Shown here piece by piece: positions 1 to 11,141 of a DNA stretch of 64,000 nt. The stretch is from Periconia sp. R9002. Taxonomy: Eukaryota > Ascomycota > Dothideomycetes > Pleosporales > Periconiaceae. The first letter of the stretch is position 1, and every line of letters starts with the position of its first letter. The notes under the pieces were generated by a model that worked only from the letters and a program-made list of their open reading frames with translations, was not told the origin of the DNA and did no database searches. The position numbers were made by a program, and so were the translations under genes. Where the stretch lies: NCBI GenBank assembly GCA_023627715.1, contig JAMAHW010000066.1:124001-188000 (forward strand). The letters run 5' to 3'.

Positions 1-1089
1 CAAGGGATTGCGGGGCTTCATGGGTCGGAAGCTGGGAAAGAATCGGACACGAGAAGACGACCTTGAGTGAAAAATAGTCGCTACAACCAGGGCGAACACC
101 CAAGGCGCCAACACCTGGTCGCAAGTATCGACGTGAGGAATGACGAAACTATCTCCAGAAGATGGTTGATACAACTTCGCAATCGCACACACGAAGGATT
201 TAGTACGCATCTCTTGCATTGCCGTCCGAGTTCACCAAAGCTTTTTGCGTTGGAAGATTGATGGGTTCAAAGGGTATTGCATCAGGGCCACGCGTTTTCT
301 TTGACAGAGTGTATGAATACGATAACAGGTGAGTTTCTTACTTGTTTATATATTTGTTTGTCTATTTTCTTGGTTTCTGGTGTATGTAGCGGTTGTTTTG
401 GCGTCGTTCCCTCCACTCTCTATGGAAGGGTGGTTTAGGTAGGATGTGTACTAGTATAGTATGTATGTGTGTGATTATCCAACCCTGAGGAATAGACAAA
501 ACATTGCCATCTAGACTTTCGACTAGGGAATCTACACAGGCAGTCAAGAAGAAAAAGCTTCTCGACTCGAGTGAACTAAGAGTTCTAGGTGGTATTCAAC
601 CGTTTCCTCCTCATGCTCACTTGTCTGTACATCCAACCCACTGCAAGAAAACCCCCCAGAAAAATAAAAGCCAAAAAAAGAGAAACCATCTGGGTATCCA
701 TCCATCCGTCTGCGTCAGGTAAAACGAAGAAGAGAAAGAAAAAAAAAGAAGTCCGTGCGAGGTACACACTTCCTCTCCTCTCCTTATGCAAAAGAGAAGA
801 AAAAAAGTATGGGGGTATATCCAAACCATGCAAAAAAACCCATGCATTTCCGCGCAGGAAAATCCAGAAAAAAAAGAATAGGTATAAAAAGAAGAAGGGG
901 AAAACGCCTTCAATGTGGTGTTAAACAAGAAAGAAAGACAATGATGGAAGTGGTGATGGTGTGAATGCAAAAAAACATGAAAAGGAGGATATTACAAATA
1001 AAAAGGGGGGTATTGACACCTGCGCTATGCAAAAAAGACTCCAGTGCAGTGTCGACAAAATGCCAAAGTAAGTATGAGAAAACACGGTC
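1..1089. other. Left edge, no gene seen
   Basis: No reading frame here looks coding. From about 610 to 1010 the plus strand is strongly purine-rich (runs of A and AG), so the minus strand is T/C-rich. That would be the 3' flank of the minus-strand gene ending at 1090. The first 300 bases could belong to a gene cut by the window edge, but nothing supports it. Confidence 0.5.
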
Positions 1090-2939
1090 TCAACAAGTCC
1101 TATTCACCTGTCCATTCCCACGGATCCTCGTTTCAAAAGATTTATGCCCAACCTCCATGAGCAGGGCCGTCAGTGCGCTGTTGTAGACAGCCATGGCGCT
1201 CGTAGAGTGAATCAAGTACGACTGGTCCGCGTTCTCCGGCCATTCTTCCTGGGGTATGCGGCCGGGAAGTGCCTGCTCGTTGCGCTTCTCCCAGTCCTTG
1301 CGCCACATTTCGTACTGGAGGTCCCATCGCTTCTCCACGCGCCTCCTGCGCATCTTCATGACGGAATCCAAGTGGTCTTGTTCCTGGTTGTGGTGGTACG
1401 CCTCCTGGCTCAGCTGGTGGTGCATTTCCTTGTCGAGCTGTTCCAGTTGCAGTTTTTGTTTTTCGAGTTTGTTCCGCATGTCGCGGTCTTGCTTGGCGCG
1501 GAGCACGTTGATCTGGCTGGCGTGTTTGTCCGGGAGTTTTTGCTGCAGGACGCGCTGGCGGTCTAGTTTTTTCAGGTCTTCGGCTGTGACTTCGCGGGTT
1601 AGGGTGGGGTCGGCGGAATTGGTTCCTGAGCAGTATGCGGTCATGTGTTTGAGTGCCGTGGCCACGTTTTGCGTTTCTTGTGCTTGGGATTTCCAAAGTT
1701 CGTGTTCCATGTTGAGTTGAAATTCTTCCAGACGTTCGAGCTCGATGGGGTGCTAAAGAATACTGTAAGCATGATTCACTATATGAGTACCGCAATGCCA
1801 CTAACTTGTTGCTTCTTGTTGTGTCTGTCGGTTTCGAACTGCGCCTCAATACCCTTGAGAATACAGTGCTGATGGACAGCCAGCGCTTTCCACTGGTTTG
1901 CTTCGAATGATGCTATCCGCTCATACTGTTCACGTTGTTCCTTTCTGAGATTTCTGAAGTCCGCACACTCCATAGGATCGATGCTGATAGATTTCTCCTC
2001 CTCTTCAATTTCCTTCAAATGGGACGGGGATTCGTCGCATTCTGGCGAATTGAGGAAGGTTCCTATTGGATGTTCCGCTATCGATACTTTGATGTCGAAA
2101 CCTCGTGGTAAATCGAGCGAAGACTCGCCATCCTCACTGTAGCCCGAATCGCGCAAAGACTCGAGATCAGACGACGGAAATGTGCTACTTTTCATTGTAC
2201 CCAAAATCACCATATCCACTTCTTCACCAGAACGAGGCTCCCGGGAGTGTTTGGATGCGATAACGCTAATGAAGATTGTTAGATACGAGGACTATACAAG
2301 CTAGGAAATGAGAAGCACCAACCTCGAGGTCCGTTTCAACTTTGAAAAAAGAGCCGTCGCTCTTTTCGATCTGCGGGACGTCCGCTCTCGCATGGAGGAA
2401 GAACTTGACCAGATGGAATTTGTCTCCGAGGCGGAGGATGTAGACTTCCTGGGCAGAGGATTTGCGCGCAGAAGCGGTTCCGCGAGGTAGCTTGTGCGGT
2501 CCAAAGAAAGTGAAGCGCGGATAAGGGACGGCGATTTATGTTTTGCATGCGACTGCTCCGAGGTGGCATGATCGTGAGAAGTGCGACGGGACGGTTGGGA
2601 GGTGTAGCCGGTGGATTGTGTGTCGTGAGAGCGGATGGAAGCCGAGCTCCTATGCTCACTCTGCAGCGAAAGTGCGGACGTAGCGGCGAGCATTTCGGTC
2701 TCGAGAAGAGTTTCGGGCGCAGACTTGGTCGTGGGTTCCGGCTCTGGGTCGAGGGCGAGGATCTTGTAGGGTTGCTCTATATCCGACAATTCGGCGGCCA
2801 TGACGAGTTGCGCGTCAAGGTGGTCCTCATTCTCTGTTGGCGATAACAGCAATGCTTCGGTAAAGTAGATGGCATCGTCGAAGATGAAGATGGGGTTTGC
2901 GGTCGGGTCGACGAAGGAATCGCCGCCGGAACCAGCCAT
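1090..2939 (-). CDS. Coiled-coil fungal protein of unknown function, 3 exons
   Basis: Exons on the minus strand are 2939-2323, 2265-1806 and 1752-1090, giving 579 aa. Intron 1 (2322-2266, 57 nt) has a GTTGGT donor, CTAAC branch and TTAG acceptor. Intron 2 (1805-1753, 53 nt) has GTTAGT and TTTAG. The frame stays open through both junctions. The ATG at 2939 is the first ATG of the frame; the frame extends upstream only to non-ATG codons. The N-terminal third starts with a short acidic/hydrophobic stretch and becomes Ser/Arg-rich and probably disordered. The C-terminal half is charged and rich in Glu, Gln, Lys and Arg with heptad character (e.g. NKLEKQKLQLEQLDKEMHHQ), so a long coiled coil is likely. 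It ends with a small hydrophobic patch (SAMAVYNSALTALLMEVG). I do not recognise the family and assign no function. Confidence 0.75.
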
Positions 2940-5027
2940 TGTTACAGAGGGATCATAAGAATTGGTGGTTTGGGTATAAATTTGTAGCTCTGCCGGAGTG
3001 ATGTCAGGATAACGGGGACGGTCGGCGAGTGGCGGGTGGTGAATCGCAAACAAGGCCCGAGGCAGCGCGCGGGCGCAAATATAACGGCGGGTAGGTAGGT
3101 ATAAGATCGACTGGGCTATCGGACCGAGAGGTGTCAGGATTGAAGCGAGAGAGAGAGGTAGTAATAGCGGAGAGAGAGAATTCTACGGGAGTGAGGAGAG
3201 TTAAGGGAAGGTGAGTGTTTCGGAGCAGGGAAGAGGCAAGAGGGGCTGGGGTCAGGTGTTGATATGTGTGTGTTGTTGGAGTGTCGACTTAGATATGGGG
3301 TCAGGTCACGGCGGATTGGACGAGCGGATGGATGCGGTGAAGGATTTGGTACAGCACGTCAATGGAAACCAGCGCTTGCAGCACACAACTGCTTGTGCCC
3401 CCTCCCGAGCCTGCCTAGGTAGTTATCTGCCCATTAATTCGTGTGAGTTAATGAGCCGTACAAATGTACCACATCCGCCGTCTCTATGGCAGCATCATGT
3501 GAGAGGACAGTGACGGCAGCATCTCGATCCTATCGTACAATCCCACAACCACCAAAACCCAATCACCCGCCCCCGGCCATGCAACCGTCGACCACTTGAT
3601 CGCATCATGGCTCTGGACTCTTTTTCACATTTGATCATGCTTCTGATTCTCGCAGCTCCTCACGCCAAAATGACTTGCTTCACCGCCGGCCGCGGTAACC
3701 GGACCCGCACTGAGGTAGCGGCCCGCTGCATGCTTGTACCGTTGCAGTCTAGCCTAGCCTGCTATCTATCTCATGTATGTAACCGTCAAAGTAGGTGCTT
3801 GTGTTTCCGGTAAACGGTGCTCGGACATTTACTGTACGTTGAACAACCAATAATCTAATCCGCCATTGGTCGGCGGACGGTCGGCGTAAATGGGGCAGGG
3901 TCAGTCCCTTGGAAGGGGATACGAGTTTCGACATCTGAAAGACCTGTTGGCCTCGAATCAAGAGCATAACATCCAAGACCGTGAACCGAATGAAAAAAAC
4001 AAAAACAAAGAAATTTGTTGGAATCTAGAACAATTACGCCATACACCCAAGGGAGTGGCATCGGATAGAGCCCTACATTGTTGGATTTGTACACCTGTGG
4101 TTGTACCAGTTCATGACTACATCTGTAATTACATACTGCAGCACAAAGTGTGGTACAGCCGAGGCCCATTACCGCGTTTCCCTAACTCCGCTGATGGACT
4201 CCGCACCAAACAATCACGATGGGTCTGACCTCATCTCATTCAAGTCATCCGCGTCATGGAATTGAAACAGTCGTGATTCACGACTATTCTCCATCTAGTG
4301 TTTGACCCGTCAGATCAACATTACAACCACCTCCCCAGCACTCGGTCGCACATAAATTAAAAATCTCATGCCCGCCACGCCACTACATCATTCCGGCTTA
4401 GCCGAACAGGAGAGCCTCCATGTGCCTCTCCCCTCTGCAGATGCAGGCCAAGCCAAAAAGCAATGCAAAATATGTACATGCCTGCTGAACATCTGTTCCT
4501 GACTTGTAAAAGAAAGGAAGGTGGGTTGGAAGAATGCGTCCTTATATTGGCCTCCACTATTTGTAGCATCTCTCGGGAATTAACATGTTTGCTTTGAATC
4601 GATAATAGATGTGAACCAAGAAGGGGGAAGAACAGTCAGCCTCTATTACACAAGAGCGTGGTACACAATTAAAAGGGCCGACGACGGTGTCTACGGGTTT
4701 CGCCGGCCTATGCCCAAAATATATTCAAATACATGCTGGGTAAGCAACCATATAAAAGACGAAGAGAAAATGTCAAGAAACAATAATATAAAGTCTGGTT
4801 GGAGAATGAGACAAGGCTGAAAATAATGAATGTTTGATCGCCCCTTGAAGGGAGAGCCGCTCCTCGAGGGAGGAGTTCACGTAGAAAAGAGACGCAAGAG
4901 AGGTACCATCCAGGCCGAGAACTGGTGCTGTGCACCCGTCTTCACCCATCTAACCCCGAAACGCCGTGCAAATGAAATGATGTCAAAGGGTGCGCGAAAA
5001 CAACAGGCGAAACAGAGAATCTCCTGC
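2940..5027. other. Intergenic, nothing coding seen
   Basis: This is about 2.1 kb between two minus-strand genes. The part just above 2939 should hold the promoter of the coiled-coil gene; it has purine-rich GAGAGA stretches around 3140-3190. The reading frames present are short, lack ATG starts or have no coding character. Confidence 0.5.
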
Positions 5028-6121
5028 TTATCCAGCAATGAGCACCCACAGGAGGAAAACTGCATCAATGTGAGCCAATGGAGAGGGATACGTTTGCGGG
5101 GGTAGGGTAACGACATACATATCATCAAAACACCAAACATTTTTGCAACCAGCCACCGGTTGCCTTGGACGCGGCTCCAGTACTTCATGAGTTCGCGCTG
5201 CGCACCTTCCACGTTATCCACCACATCCTCCGTGTTGGCGTCGATGCGTTGGATCTGCTCGCCCTGCTCAGACACCATCTGCGCCAATTGCCCAAAAATG
5301 CTACCCAACTCTGAGATGGTGCTCTCGATAGACTCAATGGCCTGGCCTCGTTGCTGAATGTACTGGTTCGGCGCCTGCGCTTCTTCCATGAGCATGAGCT
5401 GTGCATCCGACTGCTGTCCGCCACGCGTTAACGCGGACGAGCCGGAAGGGTCTAGAGAAAGGAGATCTTGTGAAGCGGCGTTTGCGTTTTTGATGCCGCC
5501 TGGTGAACGTCCGCGCTGCGGGGTCTGGTATAATGGTGAATCCGTCCTGCTGGGGTCGAGGCTCGCCTGGGAGTGCGACGCGGCGGCAGATAGGAATTGT
5601 TCGGTTCGCGATCGTGAGGCCTGCATGTTCTTGGTCCGCACCTCCAATACATCTTTGAAACTACCGCCTACATTCTGCAGTTTGTCTTTTAACATAACCA
5701 CCACCTGGTGATTGTGCTCGCCTTCTTGGTCTGCTCCAGGCCGGGCCTTGGGGTGTTGCTTTGACGTCAACAGTTGAAGTTCTTGAATCTGCCGTGAAAG
5801 CTGTGCCATGTCTTGTTTGATGACGAATGTGAGTTCGTCGATTTCGACGGGCCGGTCGTCAAACAGCGTCTTCCTCCGCGCCAACTGTGACAATCGCTCC
5901 AGCTTCGCCATTGTGCCGGATATCCCGCGCGCAACATCTCTGGCGGTTCGCTGGAATTCGGAATGCTTGCGCTTTGCGGCAGCGCCATCAGCTTCGGCTT
6001 TTTGGGACGCTGTAAGAAGCGACTGGCGCTGTGCCCCCGTCTTGGATTGTGCCTGTCGCCGTTGGGCCTGTTGCAGAATGGAGCGGAACTCATCCGTGCG
6101 GTCTTGTATCGAGACGGCCAT
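5028..6121 (-). CDS. SED5: Syntaxin-5-type t-SNARE Sed5 (ER-Golgi fusion)
   Basis: Exons are 6121-5119 and 5059-5028, giving 344 aa. The intron (5118-5060, 59 nt, GTATGT...GCAG) falls inside the membrane anchor, and the last exon supplies only 32 coding nt. Read unspliced, the frame runs on past the anchor with unrelated residues, so splicing is needed. The protein starts MAVSIQDRTDEF, which matches the Sly1-binding N-peptide of Sed5/syntaxin 5. A helical N-terminal region follows, then a Ser/Gly-rich linker, then a Qa-SNARE motif in roughly residues 235-300 (SEQGEQIQRIDANTEDVVDN, with the zero-layer Gln), and a C-terminal anchor (WLVAKMFGVLMIFFLLWVL). Known role of the family: Golgi target SNARE for ER-to-Golgi and intra-Golgi vesicle fusion. 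Length and order of parts fit the family. Confidence 0.95.
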
Positions 6122-7134
6122 TGTGTCTAGAAGAAATGAGGTATGTATTCGGGCGGAGGAGAATCGGACGAGCGTCTGAGCCGCAGGCCAAGGGCCGGAG
6201 TAGAAGCAGTCGTGCTGCTTCTTTTAGGAACGCGCAAGGGGTGACGGGTGGCGGTCGCGGCTTTGGGGCGTACGTCTCAATAAGCTAGTGGGGTCACCTG
6301 GGCTTCAACACGTAGGGCAGGACGAGGGGAGGACGAAAGGGAGCGTAGAACGGAGGACGGATGAGGTGGTGGAGGCGAGCAAGCGAAGACGGGATGGGAT
6401 GTTCGGGGTTTGAAGAGGGCCAGATTGTTTCTCGAAATGTGCCCAGGTGTCGTTGGCTTCTAGTGCATTGCCATGGGGGTCAGCCCAGCCTTCCACATGT
6501 GGCGGTGCTTGCCGAATCTGGCTAGGGCCCTCTTTCCAAAGTCGACAGCTGGGATGACATGATCTTTCATTTCATTCAAGCTTCATGACTTGTTGCATGA
6601 CTTGTGGATGTTTATTGTTGTCCTTCGTCTTCTGCGTGCCCTTCTCGTACTCGATGCGTCGCCTTGTACCTTCTATGTAGCTACTCCTCAATCTCCAGCA
6701 ATACTGTCCAATGTCTGTCCACTTTCGCATAGGCATAATATAATTAATCCATCATAGGTCCTACCATTGTACCTACAAGTGGTTTAGCAGATCCTTGATT
6801 TATTCGATCGACAGGCCTCGTCCATCCTCATTCGCCCACCCACCTTCTTCTGCTCTCCCACCTCGCAGCATTACCTCATCCTTCCTATCCATCTCACCTC
6901 GATTTGGCCCTGTTTATTGCCGCGCCTCGCCTCCGCTCGTCCCGCATTGCGTTGCGGACACACCCTTACTAACCCACCGTGATACCCACTCTACTACTCC
7001 ATCTACTGTACCATCGTCGCTTACGACAGTCTTGTCGTTGCATCGACCTGATAGGCGTGCTGCCCAGGCCATGGTGGTGAAGAATCGTCCCAGGTGAAAT
7101 ATCCCTCAGCAGCTACTGCACACTAGGCGCCGAC
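6122..7134. promoter_or_regulatory. Divergent promoter region between SED5 and the next plus-strand gene
   Basis: About 1 kb lies between the starts of two divergently transcribed genes. From about 6810 to 6920 the plus strand is CT-rich, as is common near transcription starts of filamentous fungi. A short frame opens with ATG at 7071 (MVVKNRPR) and could be an alternative first exon of the gene at 7135. No specific factor site was identified. Confidence 0.4.
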
Positions 7135-10100
7135 ATGTCTGGGCCATACCGCTTCACCCACGAGTCCGCCAGGTCGCCGCTGTATGTTTATCTCCTTGTC
7201 CTCCCGTACACACTCGACACTGACATTGCTTTCTTTTCTCTGTAGGGACCGCCGAGCCCAAGCCCCCGCCCCAGCCAACCAGCCTGTATCTTACAAAACT
7301 AATGTTAATCGCGCAAAGACGAAGAAGTGGGTGGAAGCGAAGAAGAATGCATACGACGGCGATGACTGGGGCGACTACGACGAGTATGATGAGTACGGCG
7401 CTGACCAGCCCGCTGTCCCGGCCATGCCACCCCAAGGGCCTAAGGGATACGGCCAACGGTTCGAACAACCTGCGCGAAGCTTCACGGATCCACGACAACA
7501 GGGTGCGCCAATGCACTCTGCGCGACGGAACTCATTTGAAGCAGGTGAAGAACAGCGCGCCTTCTCTGCTTCCATGACGCAGTCACCACAAGACGAGTAC
7601 GGCCAAAGGCCTTTCGGAACCTCTGCTCAGGCGCCCGAACAATCACATTATGCGTACAGACAAGCCAGCGGCGCTGAATCGGATATCAGTGACACTCCGC
7701 AACATCGAAAGGACTTCAATCCTGCCGCCCTACCTCCTCCGCTTTCCAAGAGAGTCTCTACAGCTCCTGTAACAGCTTCTGCGCCGCCGCCAAATTCTCA
7801 GTTTCCTCCCCGCAAGAGCAGCATAGGACAAGTAGATTCACCGGCAGCTACCTCGCCGCGAGGACGTGCTCCCAGTAATCCGAGCAAGCCATTGCCTTTT
7901 ATAAGACCCTCTGATATTTACAAGCGGCACGAGGAGGAAAAACAACGGGCTTCCATGGAATCGTCGAGGCCAAGCGCGGACTCTCTGGACGCAGCTTCTT
8001 CTCCGCCGTCCAAGAGTGGTGAAGTGGGAAAATCTTCGCAGCCGTTGGAGACAGTCTCGGAGAGAAAGAACGAGCACCTTCCCGATTTCAACGCAGTACC
8101 GGGGCAGTCGCAAGCAACGCAGAGAAGCATCGAAGGCCATGACAAACCAGCTTCTTCTCAATCGTGGCTCCCTTCTGTCGAAGGCTTGAGTTCATTTGAC
8201 AGCGACTTTTGGCAAGACGCACAAAAGTCGCAGAACCCCACCTCCACGAAAATCACACCTGTCACCTCGGCTCCCAGTGATCAGGAATTTCGTTCCGTGG
8301 TCGATCAGGCGTTTGTTCGCAGTGATGAACAGCGGTCTGTGCCGCCAACGCCCATCTCCAAGTCTGACTCTGGCATATCGAGGAGCAATACAGACAGCAC
8401 AGCAGGTATCAGTCCCATAATGAGCCGTGTGCCCAGCGGTGCTACGGCGGCACTCAAAACCCGAAATCAGAACGGTGATGGAAACACTCCTGTCATTATC
8501 GAAGAAGCTGGCGAGAGACCACCTACTGGTAGCGCACGTAGTGGTGCCCCTTCTCCTAGACACTCACGCAACATCTCCAGTTCGTCCGTGCCATTAGCAA
8601 CACCCACTTCCGTGGAGAGTCCTGCTCGTTCTCCAGTAGTGGAGCCCCAGAAAAATGTTCCAGAACCGGAGTCGGCCCAGCTCACAACGCTTGCCTCGCC
8701 AGTGTCTGACGCCTCAGTACGTGAGGCGGACATTGCATCGGCAGTTTCAAAGAACCGACATTTACCTGCGCCTGAGCTAGGTGCCCTCGAGAAAGATTCG
8801 CAAAAGGCATTTCTGATGTCTCATGAAGGGCAACCGCCCCTCTCTGATGCCCTGCCACGTTCTCGCTCTGAATCTCCCAGCAAAGGCCGTGTACAGGAAC
8901 TAGCCGGCAAGTTTGGCGATGTATCGCCATCCAGGCGTGGCTCTGCGAATAGTTTGGAATCTTGGGAAAAGAGTCGTGATAACTCACGCCCGTCTTCTCC
9001 GATCAAAGCAAGTACACCCTCAGTCCAGGATGCGGCGTCAAGGCCCATCGCAGAACGCGAGCCCAGCTTTAGACCCAAGCTACCTGGGCAATGGGAATCT
9101 TATGCAACAAGCGCGGCCACTCCGTACGATACTGACAAGGAGTTGGGTAATGTGAAAGATGTGGGAGCTGACAACCAAGCCTCCTCATTGCAGGAGGTGG
9201 ACTTGATGCCGACTACCGCAAAACATCCAGTCACTGCGGCAGAACCATCGGACCCTTTGAATGCGCTTAAGGCTGCTGGCGCAGCCGCAGCGGAGGCTCT
9301 GCAGGCATCTTTTGGTGGCCAATCTTCCCAAAACCCAACGAGGGATATCCCCCACGGCGATGTACTTCCACGACCCTTGCTTGTCGAGCGAACCCCTTCA
9401 GCCATGTCCAGCATTCCGCCCACACCTCCTGCGAAGGATACTCCAGCATCGGAAGAACCACCGCCTATACCACCACTCAAAGAGAAGGCGTTGATTTCAG
9501 ACTCACGGCAAACTTCGGGCGCGCATGGCGATCTCGATAGACCAGCCATTGTTCCACAGCTCAGCATGGACCCCTCCGTGGAAGATCATGAGAGTGACAG
9601 GTTGCGCAAGGAGATTGTCGCAAGTCTCACCCCTAAGCGATCCTCCGTTGATCCTCCTGAACAACCTTCGCTACAGCCTTCCCCACCAGCTGGTCGTGAA
9701 AGCTCTGTTTTCCCTAGCGAGTACGACAGTTATTTTGCCGGCGCATCGCCGGAAGCCACGAAAGCGAGTCCGGAGCCTTCAACTGGAGTGCCACCGTCTC
9801 TTTTAAACCGCTTCAGCTGGGAGAATCAAGGATCTACAGCGCCTCAAGTCTCGCAGAAGGCAGATGCCCAGCCACACATCTCGTCGCCAGCAGTTGAAGC
9901 AGTTGACAAACCCAATCAACAGGCACCCGTCGATAAAGAAGTCGAAGATAATGCCGGGGATATTGCTGATCGTGCAGTAAAGCCAACCTCGCCACCAGTT
10001 GGCCTTCACGTTGTCAATTCTGCTATTAGTCCAGAGGCCGTGGATCTACCTCCTCGACTTAGCGCTGATGCTTCACCGCTCCCTAAAGAAGACACACCTA

Positions 10101-10690
10101 CCGTTGCCAAAGAGGAGAAGACGTCGGAAAGACCCACGACATCATTGCTCACTTCTCAGGTTGATACCAGCGCGAAGACCGCACAATCCCCTACCGCCAA
10201 ATCACCTACATCTGATAAACCGCTCGGATTCAGAGACATCAATAACATCAAATCTTCGTCTGAGCGCATCGCTACATTCAATCAGACTCGAGAATATTGG
10301 GCACATGCGGACCATGGTTTGAACGCTTGGATTTCTGCCGCTATGGACGCCAATCCGGAGCTTGCATCGTTTTCGCCCTCGCAACCTGCGAGAGCGCCTT
10401 CCTCCAAAATACGGCATAAACCGACAGGTTCCATCTCATTATTTGGGAAACATCACGGGTCCCAGCAGGCTGAGCAAGGCAGTCCGTCTTCCCCGCAAAC
10501 CCACGGTCCGTCGAGTTCATCGTCATTTTATGGGGGAGGTGGGAGCAGAAACCCCAGTTTACAAATGCAGGCCAAAGGGAAGGATTTGCTCCATACCGCG
10601 GGCGTACTTGGTGGCAAAGGAATGACAGGTGCGAAAGGCCTATTTGCCAAGGGCAAGAGCCGTTTCAAGAGCGACAAGGTAGACAAATGA
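7135..10690 (+). CDS. Large disordered fungal protein with conserved ends, 2 exons
   Basis: The preferred model joins 7135-7181 and 7246-10690, giving 1163 aa. The intron (7182-7245, 64 nt) has a GTATGT donor, a CTGAC branch and a TGTAG acceptor. An alternative first exon from the ATG at 7071 (donor GTGAAA after 7093) is also in phase. The residues just after the splice look constrained: KKWVEAKKNAYDGDDWGDYD, a tryptophan-rich acidic stretch. The middle 900 residues are Ser/Pro/Thr-rich, low in hydrophobics, and probably disordered. The C-terminal 160 residues again look constrained: an island containing TREYWAHADHGLNAWISAAM, then a basic Gly/Lys tail (LFAKGKSRFKSDK). I do not recognise the family with certainty. 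A cortical or actin-linked scaffold of the Aim21 kind is only a guess. Confidence 0.75.
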
Positions 10691-11141
10691 TTTCCTTTCT
10701 CTATTTTTTATTTATTTTGGAATTTTCTAATCTTCTTCGGCACGATTCTGTACGATTCCTCTTTTGATTGGGTGGAGAGGGCAGGTTGTCTCGGGTGTTT
10801 GAAGGTTTGGACAGGTTTTAAAGTTGGCCCAACAGTTTAAACGCAAAATACCGCTACTCATGTTTGTGAGTTTAGGTGTTTTAGTTTCAGCTGTGTCGGC
10901 GCCTATAGCTTGAAAATTTCTCTCAAGCCCGAGTGCGATCAGCCATTCGACGTCCGTTTTCTTTTGCTTTTCCCTCGAGTCTGGAACAATGGCCCTGATG
11001 TTTTTCTATCATGCGTCATGCGACTATGTATAGTTAGGGCCATAACCTACTTTCCGAATATGAACTTTAAGTGCAGCATTATTGTCCATCCCTGAACACA
11101 GTCACTACTTGAGTACATGTGTTGATTTGTGAATGATGTAG
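10691..11141. other. Gap between the two large disordered genes
   Basis: This holds the 3' flank of the upstream gene (T-rich just after 10690) and, presumably, the promoter and a first exon of the next gene. A small ATG frame at 10988 (MALMFFYHASCDY), ending at a GTATAG that could be a donor, is in phase with the TAG acceptor at 11139-11141. It is a possible but unproven first exon. Confidence 0.3.

Noticed and set aside
1142..1849. 235-codon minus-strand frame overlapping the coiled-coil gene
   Set aside because: It runs across the well-supported 53-nt intron, is Arg/Pro-rich and lies in a shifted frame of a real exon.
2940..3053. N-terminal extension of the coiled-coil protein
   Set aside because: The frame is open, but it begins with TTG and there is no ATG before 2939.
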